Made by a program: the position numbers and the translations under genes. From Micropruina glycogenica (GTDB lineage: Bacteria > Actinomycetota > Actinomycetes > Propionibacteriales > Propionibacteriaceae), in assembly GCF_900289045.1 (NCBI RefSeq), contig NZ_LT985188.1, positions 3,596,001 to 3,660,000 of the forward strand: 64,000 bases of DNA, written 5' to 3'. The notes beneath the pieces are model-generated. The model was not told where the DNA came from. It searched no databases and saw only the letters and a program-made list of their open reading frames with translations. Below, piece by piece: positions 18,513 through 26,626 of this stretch. Positions within the stretch are counted from its first letter, which is position 1. Each line of letters opens with the position of its first letter.

Positions 18513-19718
18513 TTAGTCCCCGCGGCGGGCCAGCACGTACAGCCGCTCGGTGTCGGCCTCGTCGCCAACCGGACCGCGCCGGTACCACTCCAGCTCGACC
18601 AGACCTGTGCTGCGGACGGCCGCGAGCACCTGGTCGGCGTCGTGCAGCACGAAGTCGATGTCCACCGATTCGCCGACCAACTCGTCGACGTGCCGCACCT
18701 CGTCGCCGACGTGCAGGGCCAGGGCCAGCACCCCGCCGGGGCCCAACGTGCGGGCGAGGGCTGCCACCGCCGGTGTCAGTTCGGACGCGGCCAGGTGCAC
18801 CAGCGAGTACCAGGCCAGCACCGCGCCCCAGCCGGCCGCGGTACGCGGCTTGAGCAGCTGGAACAGGTTGCCGACAGAGAAGTCCAGGTCCGAGAACTCA
18901 CGCTTGGCCACCTCCACCATTGCGGGGGAGAGGTCGACGCCGCTCACCTGCGCGCCGGTGTCGGCCAGGAAGGCGGTGATGTGGCCCGGGCCGCAGCCGA
19001 CGTCCACGATCGGGTTGTTACGCGCCAGACTCGCCACCCGTTCCAGCAACCAAACGTCGAACGGCTTGCCGATCAGCTCGGCGCCCAGCGTGATGAAGTA
19101 GGCGTCGGCCACCTGGTCGTAGGTCTGCCGCACCCGCTCGTCACGCAGGCCCGCCCCCTGGGCCAGCACCTGCTCGCGATCGACGCCCGGTTCCTGAGCC
19201 TGACCGGGAAGCTCGGGCACCGGGCCCAGCAGGTGCACCCAGCGATGGTCCTGCTGGCCCGGGCGGCGCTCCAACTCACGCACCAACGGCTCCGGCAGCG
19301 CGGCCATCCGGCGCAGCACCTGCTCGACCTGGTCGCGGTCGGTGAACGGGTGCAGCCGCTCCGTGCGGGTCTTGAGCTCCCCGGGTGCCTGTGGGCCGCG
19401 CAGCAGCAGCACGGTGATCAGGGCCCGCTCGTCCGGCTGCAGGCTGAGTTCGGAGTCCAGCAACTGGTGGTACTTGAGGGTGCGTGACCCCTTGCCGGCC
19501 CACACCACGCGCAGCAGGCCGCGTCCCTTCAGTTCGCGGACCACATCCTCGAGCGTGCGGTCGTCCAGGTCGGTGATCGGATCTCTGCTGGACGTCTGGT
19601 TGCAGGCCAGCCGCAGCGAGTTGAGGCTGAGCGGGTAACTGCCGGGCACCGTGCGCTGCTTCTCGAGCAGACTGCCCAGCACTCGCTGTTCGTCGGGGCT
19701 GAGCACGGGCAGCGGCAT
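18513..19718 (-). CDS. DUF480 (YceH-like) protein fused to a SAM-dependent methyltransferase
   Basis: 401 residues. Residues 2-165 form a DUF480 double winged-helix unit (LSPDEQRVLGSLLEKQRTVP, YPLSLNSLRLACNQTSSRDP). Residues about 195-400 form a class I methyltransferase with motif I NPIVDVGCGPGHITAFLA (about 235-252), SGVDLSPAMVEVA and a motif IV WYSLVHL. DUF480 proteins are usually stand-alone; the fusion suggests a DNA- or tRNA-associated methyl transfer, but the substrate is unknown. A TAGGCT hexamer 6 nt before the ATG (19725-19730) suggests a leaderless mRNA. Confidence 0.82.
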   Translation of the reverse strand: MPLPVLSPDEQRVLGSLLEKQRTVPGSYPLSLNSLRLACNQTSSRDPITDLDDRTLEDVVRELKGRGLLRVVWAGKGSRTLKYHQLLDSELSLQPDERALITVLLLRGPQAPGELKTRTERLHPFTDRDQVEQVLRRMAALPEPLVRELERRPGQQDHRWVHLLGPVPELPGQAQEPGVDREQVLAQGAGLRDERVRQTYDQVADAYFITLGAELIGKPFDVWLLERVASLARNNPIVDVGCGPGHITAFLADTGAQVSGVDLSPAMVEVAKREFSDLDFSVGNLFQLLKPRTAAGWGAVLAWYSLVHLAASELTPAVAALARTLGPGGVLALALHVGDEVRHVDELVGESVDIDFVLHDADQVLAAVRSTGLVELEWYRRGPVGDEADTERLYVLARRGD

Positions 19719-19759
19719 GCGGTGAGCCTACTGGCGCCGGCCCGCCGCCGGAACGGGGG

Positions 19760-22072
19760 TCAACGCTCCAGTCGAAGCCCTTGCCAGTAGCGGGGATGCA
19801 TGCGCACCTGCAGCGTGCGTTGCGCGTTGGTGCTCATCATGCCGAGATTGGCGAAGCCGGCCTGTTGACGTTCGGCCACGTTCACGTTGGCGGCGAACAT
19901 CGCGCCGTTGGCGACGCCGTTCAGGCCCGTGACGCTCCAAGGAATTCTGGCCTCGAGAATCCACCCGTCATTGTCGCGACCGATCGCAGCCTGCACGCCC
20001 CGCGTGGGGCGCAGCACGTTGAAGTCGGTGCGCCTCGCGTTCGGGCCCAGAATCGCCGTCACCGGCGGCTGGCCGGCCGGCGAGAGACCGAAGATGTAAT
20101 AGGCATCCTGCGGCCGCACAGTGTCACTGTCCTTGAGTCGTGACGATTCGGGGCCCAGCTCGAGAACCACGGCGTTGCCGCGCCAAGCCTTGAGCGGCTG
20201 GTTCGGGTCGGGCTCGAGCAGGGTCTTGTCGTGCACCTTGGCCAGAAGGTACAAAGCAGCCTCGTCCCACATCAGATAGACGTCAGCGGTGGCGGTCGAT
20301 GCGGTGTCGGTGATCTGGTGGTTGGCGTTGGCCACCAGTTGCCATTGCCAGTCGGGGGTGATGCCGTCGACGGTTATTGAGCTGTTCGGGGGCACCTGCA
20401 GCGCGCGCAGCGTGCCGACGTCCCTGACCGGCGGCAGCGTGCGAGTTGAAACCGATGGCGACGGCGTGGTGGGCACCGTCGGGGTGGGGCTCAGGCTGAT
20501 CGAGTCCGTCGGACTCGGCGACGGCGACGCCGTGTTGCTGCCGGGAAAGACCATCGGCCACAGCACGATCGCCAGCGCCACCACCGCGGCCACCGCCGCC
20601 AGAATCACCCACTTGACGCCCTTGCCGGACGAGCCTCCCGGCGGCTGGTAGTGCTGCTGCCCGGCCGCCCCGTCATGCCCGCCGTCGTGGTCGGCCGCGG
20701 CTCCACCACCGGATTCGAAGCCACCACCGGACCCCCCGCCCGGAGGGCCGCCGAACCCGCCGGACGATGGCTGCCCCGGCGGACCGGACTGCTGTGGGGC
20801 ACCCGCCGGCGCCTGCTGCCGCATCGACGCCGTGCCGTCGCCGCCCGGCCAGGGCGGCACGATGACCGGCACCACCTTCACCCCGCCGCCCTCGGCCGGC
20901 GCGGCGGGAGCAGACCCCGAGGACGCGGGCTGGTGCGCCACCGGCGTGTGCCGGCCACCGCCCGCCACGTCGAAGATGCGTCCGTCGCTGGCCCGCAGGT
21001 ACAGCACAGGAGTGCCCCACTCGACGTCGTTGTTGTCGCTGAACACTGCCACGCGGGCCTCGGCCAAGGCCGCATCGATGGGGTACCCGTCGGCCATCGC
21101 GGCGTAGAACTGCGATGAGAACACCGTCGCGGCTTCATCGGTGATCTCGAACTGCATGGCCACCACGGCGGGCACGTTGCCCAGCTTGACCAGGCTCTGG
21201 GCAACTCCGCCCAGTGGGTCTTGTGGCGATTGCCGGGCGCCCTCGCAGGCGTTCAGCACCACCAGCCGCAACGATTCGAACCCGCTGATCGTGGTGGCCA
21301 GCGTCGTGCCCGACACCATGTTGAGCTGGTGGTTGTCGTCTTCGAAGGCCAGCATGCCTTCGGCCTTGGCGTCATCGAACCCGCCGTGGCCGATGAAGTG
21401 CAGCACGTGAAACTCGCCCGCGCGCAGTGCCCGGCGCACCGCCATCAACGTGGCCCGCGGAATCACCGTGACGTGCACCTGGCCCGCCTGCTCGAGCCCG
21501 GCCAGCGCGGTGGTGATGCGCTGCACCTCGCCGTCCACGTTCAGCGTGGCCAGCTGGGCCGGTGAGCACACCACCACCAGCACCTGCAGCGGCGGCGTCA
21601 CCTGCAACGGCGCGACCGGCTGCGGCAGTTCGAGGTAGCGCACCACCGGGGTACGGGTCTGCAGCACCAGAAACTGGCGCAGGCCCGACGGGTAGAGGTA
21701 CTCCCACGGCACGTCGGCCAGTTGCGGCGCGTCTTCGAGCCGCAACCTGATGCGCAGGCCCTTACCGGCGGCGTCGGCCGCGTCGAGGCTGCGCCGAAAG
21801 CAGGTACCCACCTCGCCGCCGAACACCGCGTCGTACAGGGCGCTGCCGAACTTCTGCGCCACGTCCTGCGTGGACGACCCGATCGCCCGAATGCCCGAGC
21901 GGGTGCGGCCCAGCTTCAGGATCACGTTCTCAAGGGCATCGGCGTTGAACGGAAAAGTCATCTGACCCGACGCCTCACCCTTCGGTGAGGCCAGCACCGA
22001 CACCTTGTAGGTGTCGGGCGTGGGCTCGGCTTCGACCTGCAGGTCGAAGTCGAGATAGTCCATCGCCGGCAC
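19760..22072 (-). CDS. Membrane-spanning CHAT protease with an apparent extracellular CBM9/DOMON-like domain
   Basis: 770 residues from a GTG preceded by AGGGGG (a nearer ATG at 22063 lacks a spaced SD). Residues about 120-370 are a CHAT caspase-like protease domain with the dyad His229 (LHFIGHGGF) and Cys276 (LNACEGAR). A Pro/Gly/Gln-rich linker, one membrane helix (487-508) and a Ser/Thr/Pro-rich stalk follow. The C-terminal 565-765 region resembles CBM9/DOMON sugar-binding beta sandwiches (TADVYLMWDEAALYLLAKV, GWILEARIPWSV). The layout predicts a receptor: protease inside, carbohydrate-sensing domain outside. It is the last gene of an Hcp-CHAT-hydrolase-CHAT cassette, 9 bp after the hydrolase. 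Confidence 0.8.
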   Translation of the reverse strand: MPAMDYLDFDLQVEAEPTPDTYKVSVLASPKGEASGQMTFPFNADALENVILKLGRTRSGIRAIGSSTQDVAQKFGSALYDAVFGGEVGTCFRRSLDAADAAGKGLRIRLRLEDAPQLADVPWEYLYPSGLRQFLVLQTRTPVVRYLELPQPVAPLQVTPPLQVLVVVCSPAQLATLNVDGEVQRITTALAGLEQAGQVHVTVIPRATLMAVRRALRAGEFHVLHFIGHGGFDDAKAEGMLAFEDDNHQLNMVSGTTLATTISGFESLRLVVLNACEGARQSPQDPLGGVAQSLVKLGNVPAVVAMQFEITDEAATVFSSQFYAAMADGYPIDAALAEARVAVFSDNNDVEWGTPVLYLRASDGRIFDVAGGGRHTPVAHQPASSGSAPAAPAEGGGVKVVPVIVPPWPGGDGTASMRQQAPAGAPQQSGPPGQPSSGGFGGPPGGGSGGGFESGGGAAADHDGGHDGAAGQQHYQPPGGSSGKGVKWVILAAVAAVVALAIVLWPMVFPGSNTASPSPSPTDSISLSPTPTVPTTPSPSVSTRTLPPVRDVGTLRALQVPPNSSITVDGITPDWQWQLVANANHQITDTASTATADVYLMWDEAALYLLAKVHDKTLLEPDPNQPLKAWRGNAVVLELGPESSRLKDSDTVRPQDAYYIFGLSPAGQPPVTAILGPNARRTDFNVLRPTRGVQAAIGRDNDGWILEARIPWSVTGLNGVANGAMFAANVNVAERQQAGFANLGMMSTNAQRTLQVRMHPRYWQGLRLER

Positions 22073-22081
22073 CTGTTCCCC

Positions 22082-23584
22082 CTAGCCCGTGAGCCAACCC
22101 GCGATCTGTTTCGCCACGTCGGGTTGGCCGAAGAAGCTGCCGTGGTACACGCCTCGCTCACGCGGCAGCACCAGGCGACGGTGCTCGGGCACCGCCATCG
22201 AGTCGTCGCCCTCGTACACCCCCGCGGTGGGTACCACCAGGTCGTTGGCCGCGGTGCCGAAAACCCGGTCGACCACGGTGTTCTCGAGGTTGCGCACGGC
22301 CATGGCTCGCCAGCCGCCCGAAGGCGTGAAGTCGGCCGCCACCGCGTACTGCTCCGTCGGTAGCTCGGTGGCGTTGAACCCTTTGATGAAGTCGCCGGCC
22401 GAGTCCATGGCCGCCAGACCCGGAATGCCGACCAGGCCGTACTTGGCGATGATCTTGACCACCACCAGCACCGACGTGAGCGTGGCCTCGACCAGGGCTG
22501 CCGGGCCGTCGGGAATGAGGTTCACGATCGTGGTGATGCGGTCGATGAACGGCACCAGATTCGACGGGGTGGCCAGTGCGGTGCCGTGGTTGGCGCTGGC
22601 CACGTGCACGATGCGCCGCACGTTGAACACCGGTTCGCCGCCCTGGCCGGCCAGCGCCCGGCTGACCAGGCCGCCCCTGCTGTGGCAGACGATGTCGACC
22701 TCGAGGTCGAGCCTGTCCGGCACCAGTTCGCGCACGAGGTCGGCGTTCTCGACGGGCGACAGCCCCAGCGTGTGGTGATCGATCGCCGCCACCCGGCCGC
22801 CGTAGGCGTCGCTGAGCGAGGCCAGCACGTCGGGCGGAAACGCCTGAAAGGCCGTCGGGGTGTTCACGAACGTGCCGTGCACGAACCACAGGCTGCGGCC
22901 CTGGGCGAGCCGTTGCCACTCGGCGTCGTCGAGGCTGGGCACGTCGGGGCTGGCGTAGTTGGCCGGGGTGAAGGTGCGGGCGCGGGCGATGCGCGACTTC
23001 GATTCCCACAGGCGCGCCGCGGCACCCGCCAGCGGCGGCACCACCAGCTCGGCCAGGGGCAGGGCGACGAGTTCGAGCACCTTGCGTCCGATCAACCCGA
23101 AGACGCCGCGGTTCGCCGCACCTTCGTCGGGCGTCGGCACCGACGCGAACGCCGGCACGATGAACCGAACCGACGCCCCCGAGCCGCGCGTCGTCGGGGC
23201 CAACCGATCGGCCGAGTCGACCGGAAAGTTCCAGCTGACCACGCCGTTCTCGTCGACCGCCAGCAGCACCTGGGCGACGTCGTCACCCAGATCGGGCACC
23301 GACACCTCCATGCCGTCCAGGTCGGCCGCGGGCGAGCGAATGTCACCGCCGGCCGCGCCACCGGGCACCGGGGCCACGTCGAGGGTGATCACCCGCAGCC
23401 GCAGGAAACCCTCCCTGGCCAGCGCCGCGTCGAGAGCCCGGCCCGAGCCGTCCACTTCTGGGGCCCGGGTGGTCGAGCCGGGCGCCACGTTGTGCGCTTC
23501 GGCGCTGCCCCGCAGCCCGGGGGCGCGCACGCTGATCCCCTGGCCGAGATTGACCTGCCGTGCGCTGCCGTCGAGGGTGGCCAT
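22082..23584 (-). CDS. PGAP1-like alpha/beta hydrolase (lipase/esterase fold)
   Basis: 500 residues from ATG 23584, which overlaps the stop of the upstream CHAT gene (TGATG). The C-terminal half has the oxyanion segment LWFVHGTFVNT (232-242) and the nucleophile elbow VCHSRGGLVSRAL with Ser302, as in PGAP1/LipA-type hydrolases. VASANHGTALATPSN follows, where these enzymes have N/HxGT. The N-terminal 150 residues form an unrecognised beta-rich domain (EVSVPDLGDDVAQVLLAVDE) and residues 160-190 a hydrophobic amphipathic patch. Likely a lipid or ester hydrolase, possibly an effector activated by the CHAT proteases (inference). Confidence 0.78.
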   Translation of the reverse strand: MATLDGSARQVNLGQGISVRAPGLRGSAEAHNVAPGSTTRAPEVDGSGRALDAALAREGFLRLRVITLDVAPVPGGAAGGDIRSPAADLDGMEVSVPDLGDDVAQVLLAVDENGVVSWNFPVDSADRLAPTTRGSGASVRFIVPAFASVPTPDEGAANRGVFGLIGRKVLELVALPLAELVVPPLAGAAARLWESKSRIARARTFTPANYASPDVPSLDDAEWQRLAQGRSLWFVHGTFVNTPTAFQAFPPDVLASLSDAYGGRVAAIDHHTLGLSPVENADLVRELVPDRLDLEVDIVCHSRGGLVSRALAGQGGEPVFNVRRIVHVASANHGTALATPSNLVPFIDRITTIVNLIPDGPAALVEATLTSVLVVVKIIAKYGLVGIPGLAAMDSAGDFIKGFNATELPTEQYAVAADFTPSGGWRAMAVRNLENTVVDRVFGTAANDLVVPTAGVYEGDDSMAVPEHRRLVLPRERGVYHGSFFGQPDVAKQIAGWLTG

Positions 23585-25737
23585 CAGTGCGTCTCCTGCC
23601 TGGTGAGGGTGAGGGCGGGGTGCCCGTAGTAGGCGTAGGCCAGGGGAGTGGTCTGGTCGTGCTGGGGAAACTCGGTGGTGTAGCGGGCGCGCAACTCGCG
23701 CACCACGTCGCCCACTGCGCGGCCCTTGCCGAGGGCTTCGGCGTAGAACCTGAGCGCGGTGTCTTTGGCGATGGTGTCGTCGACCGACCACAGCGGCGCG
23801 ATGAACGCGCGGGCGCCGGCCTGCAGAAAGGCGGCGGCCAGCCCGCCCTCGATCAGCGAGCTGCCTGAGTCGGTGGCCAACTGGCAGCAGTTCAGAAACA
23901 CCAGCGGGGCGGCGCTGCGGGCGAACGACGAACCCACCACGATGGTTTCGTCGATGCGCACCGACGAGTCCGACAGAATCACGCCGCTGTTCAACGGCGA
24001 GTCGGGGTCGACCTCGCCGTGTGAGGCCACGTGCAGCACCTGCGCCACCAGCGGCATGCCCTGGTTGGTGGCCTGGCCCTTGAGCAGGGTGGCGACCTCT
24101 GAGGCGGTGCCCTTGATCCACACCGCCTGGTAGGTCTGGGTGAGTTGCTGTCCCTCTTCGATGGCCTGCTTGAGGCTGCGAAAACCCGAGCTCGGGCCGA
24201 ACTCGCCGACCACCACCGCCAGGCCGCTGATCGCCATGGCCTGGGCGGGCGTGGTGCTCGGCCTGCGCATGCCCGACGGCGTTTCGGGCCCGGCCGGCCG
24301 CCACCGGCCGGCGATCACCTGGGCACCCAGAATCGGCGGTGCGGCCGGGTCGACCAGCGACGGATCGATCACGTAGTCGGGCTCGACGCTGGCCAGTTCC
24401 CACGGAATCAGCGACTCCTGCGAGACCAGCAGCAGCGTCGGCAGGCGTCCGTCGTCGTGGGCCACCTTCCACGCGGCGGTCAGCACCGGCCAGAACTTCG
24501 CCTCGGTCAGCAGGTCCGAGATCTGCCGCGCCACCCCGAGCACCCGCAGTTCGGCGTTCGGGTTGCCGTCCACCTGGGCCATTTCGCGAATGTTGCGCAG
24601 GGCCAGGGTCTCGGCGGTGTCGTCGGCCAGTTTGGTGATCACCTGCACGTCGGGCAGTGGCACCTGGGCGTGCGGGGTGGTGTAGGTCCACAAGAAGGTG
24701 CCGTCGGCCTCGCCGCGGCTGATCGACACGGTGAGGTCGATGGGCACGTTCTGGTCGAGTTCGACCGCTACCTCGCCGCCGGCGGTCGAGGCAGGCGCCC
24801 CCGCGGGGGCCGTGGGGGTGACCACGATTTCGCGCCAGGCGGTGCCGATCAGCAGGCCGTTCTGGCTGTACTCGACCTCGATGCGCCCTCGCCAGGTGTC
24901 GGCGACCGCCGGGGCGGTGATCGGTATGCGCACCTCGGCCTTGGCCAGGTCGGCGGGATCGAACGGCAGCGGGTAACGCATGGTGTCGAGGGTGAAGTTC
25001 TCGGCCTTGACCTGAATGGTGAGTTCGCGCGGCTGGTTCGGCTGTGGAACGGCGATGTGCATGGCCGCCCCCTGTACGCCCGCCTGAGCCTGGTACGACA
25101 GGCCCACCACGATCTCGAACGCGGCGCCGGGGGCGACGGCCTCGGGCACGTCGACCCGCGGGTAGGCGGTCACATCGGCGGGCGGATCGACCTGGGATAC
25201 CGGGTCGCCCGGTTCGGCGCCGGCCTGGGGTGGTTCGGCGCCGGACTCGGGCGCAGCTTCGGCGGCGTCGCCCGGCATGGCCTCGACCGGGACCAGGTCG
25301 ATCGGGGGAGGCGGTGCCGGGGAGCGCTGAGCGGGCGCCGGGTCGACCGGGGCCGGGGCCGGCGGAAACTCGATGCCGCGGGTGGGGCCGCGATTGGTGT
25401 GCGGGTCGGCGGTCATCCAGCCCACCGGGCGGGCGCCGTCCACCACCAGGCCGGTCCAGAACCCGCCGGTCACGTCGGGGTGCTCAAGTTGCCGTACCTC
25501 GGACGCGCCGTGTTCGTGCAGGTCGAGCGAGACGCCCAAGGGCATGCCCGGGTCGACGTTGGCCCCCAGCACCCGGTCGCGGTCGTCGGGGCCGAGCGGG
25601 TACCACAGCAGCGTGGCCCGATCGGTGCGCGGGTCGCGGCGGCGCACCACCACTGCGGTTCCGGCGGTGGCCAGGGCCATCGCCTTGCGCGCGGCTGCGA
25701 CCGTCATGTCGGCATCGAGCACGAGGACGGGATCCAT
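23584..25737 (-). CDS. Soluble CHAT-domain protease with N-terminal and Ig-like domains
   Basis: 717 residues. Residues 1-110 are an unrecognised alpha/beta domain, 125-190 a Pro/Ala-rich linker, about 190-310 an Ig-like beta sandwich (VPEAVAPGAAFEIVVGLSYQ), and about 400-717 a CHAT domain with His573 (VLHVASHGE) and Cys617/618 (FLNCCQLA). No membrane helix or signal peptide. Its stop overlaps the hydrolase start, so the two are coupled. CHAT proteases in bacteria (for example Craspase/Csx29) act as regulated executioners; role here is inferred from domain content. Confidence 0.82.
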   Translation of the reverse strand: MDPVLVLDADMTVAAARKAMALATAGTAVVVRRRDPRTDRATLLWYPLGPDDRDRVLGANVDPGMPLGVSLDLHEHGASEVRQLEHPDVTGGFWTGLVVDGARPVGWMTADPHTNRGPTRGIEFPPAPAPVDPAPAQRSPAPPPPIDLVPVEAMPGDAAEAAPESGAEPPQAGAEPGDPVSQVDPPADVTAYPRVDVPEAVAPGAAFEIVVGLSYQAQAGVQGAAMHIAVPQPNQPRELTIQVKAENFTLDTMRYPLPFDPADLAKAEVRIPITAPAVADTWRGRIEVEYSQNGLLIGTAWREIVVTPTAPAGAPASTAGGEVAVELDQNVPIDLTVSISRGEADGTFLWTYTTPHAQVPLPDVQVITKLADDTAETLALRNIREMAQVDGNPNAELRVLGVARQISDLLTEAKFWPVLTAAWKVAHDDGRLPTLLLVSQESLIPWELASVEPDYVIDPSLVDPAAPPILGAQVIAGRWRPAGPETPSGMRRPSTTPAQAMAISGLAVVVGEFGPSSGFRSLKQAIEEGQQLTQTYQAVWIKGTASEVATLLKGQATNQGMPLVAQVLHVASHGEVDPDSPLNSGVILSDSSVRIDETIVVGSSFARSAAPLVFLNCCQLATDSGSSLIEGGLAAAFLQAGARAFIAPLWSVDDTIAKDTALRFYAEALGKGRAVGDVVRELRARYTTEFPQHDQTTPLAYAYYGHPALTLTRQETH

Positions 25738-25871
25738 CGACGACTCCTCTCAAGCGCGAAGAGGACGGCGTTGTGCACCGTGATACCCACGGCTGATGGT
25801 TCAGCGTAGGGCTGTGAGCCCCCGATGGAGCACCCCTCGCAGTGACTTTTCGCCAGCAGGGGTGAAACTGC

Positions 25872-26414
25872 TCAACGGGGAGGGCGTAGCTGATCGCGCG
25901 GCCGCCAGATTCCGCCGCTGCCCGGGGTGGGTGTCGGCGGGGGAGAGGTCGCCGGTACGGCGGCCGGCTGGGTGGTGCTGATCGCGTCCGCGGGTGCGCC
26001 GTCGCCGAGTTGGGGACGTACCGAAAAGGTGACCTGGGCATAGCCCAGCGTGAACTCGTCATGGGTGTCGCCGTCGTCACCCCGGGCGGTGTAGCGCTCC
26101 ACCCGGACGTCGGTGAATCGTGCTTCGGTCGTCGCTGACTGCCCACCCGCCGTGCCCGGCTGCTGGGTGAGTACCGCCTGGGCCACCTGCCGTCCAGTAG
26201 CGCAGAACTGCAGCAGCAGCGGCGAGGCCCGGCCGCCGCGGCAGGCGAAAGACGCGTCTGAGAAGGTCCCCCGGCCCACCGGCCGGCCGGAACCGGCGCC
26301 GCGCTGTTCGGCCTGTGTCACCCCGAACGACCAGCTTTCGATCTCGATCGAACCCTCGTGCCCGCGAGCCCGTGAGTCGCCGTCGATTCCCGCAATGACT
26401 AGGTAACTCGGCAT
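25872..26414 (-). CDS. Hcp-like tube protein (type VI Hcp1/DUF796 family)
   Basis: 180 residues with a strong SD (AAGGAG, 6 nt spacing). MPSYLVIAGIDGDSRARGHE and GSIEIESWSFGVTQ are the classic Hcp1-family opening, followed by a beta-rich core (FTDVRVERYTARGDDGD, FTLGYAQVTFSV) and a Pro/Thr-rich tail after residue 140 that is longer than in standard Hcp. Gram-positive genomes carry isolated Hcp-like genes without a type VI machine, and no sheath, baseplate, VgrG or ClpV gene is seen in this window. It precedes the CHAT-hydrolase-CHAT genes by 134 bp and is divergent from ilvE. Confidence 0.8.
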   Translation of the reverse strand: MPSYLVIAGIDGDSRARGHEGSIEIESWSFGVTQAEQRGAGSGRPVGRGTFSDASFACRGGRASPLLLQFCATGRQVAQAVLTQQPGTAGGQSATTEARFTDVRVERYTARGDDGDTHDEFTLGYAQVTFSVRPQLGDGAPADAISTTQPAAVPATSPPPTPTPGSGGIWRPRDQLRPPR

Positions 26415-26614
26415 GAGGGTCTCCTTCGATGAACGACGACAGTAGTCACCGGCGCCACGTTCGTGAAGGGCGTTGAATTGCCCATGCCCCACCCGTGGCA
26501 TCGGGGGTAATCCATTTGTCGCGTGCCCGAGGCGTCGGTCGGGTGCGTGTGGGTTCGCTCGGCGGGTGTCGACACGCTGCGCGGACCCCCTGCGGCGCCC
26601 AGCCGCGACCGCAC

Positions 26615-26620
26615 TACCCT
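26615..26620 (+). promoter_or_regulatory. -10 hexamer of a leaderless ilvE promoter
   Basis: TACCCT lies exactly 6 nt before the ilvE ATG, and no SD is present. The 212-bp spacer back to the divergent Hcp gene contains no other gene. Confidence 0.55.
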
Positions 26621-26626
26621 GCTGCA

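Noticed and set aside
17388-19718. A second foreign island suggested by the scarcity of ATT and TTT codons in cobT and the DUF480 fusion
   Set aside because: Adjacent genes of the same run (ygfZ, FABP) show mixed codon use and no boundary or duplication is visible; the difference is too slight to support transfer.
22082-24691. 869-codon version of the alpha/beta hydrolase
   Set aside because: The first 369 codons are an out-of-frame reading of the upstream CHAT gene; the true ATG at 23584 overlaps that gene's stop.
25872-26414. Full type VI secretion or contractile injection locus
   Set aside because: Only an Hcp-like gene is present; no sheath, baseplate, spike or assembly ATPase is encoded nearby.
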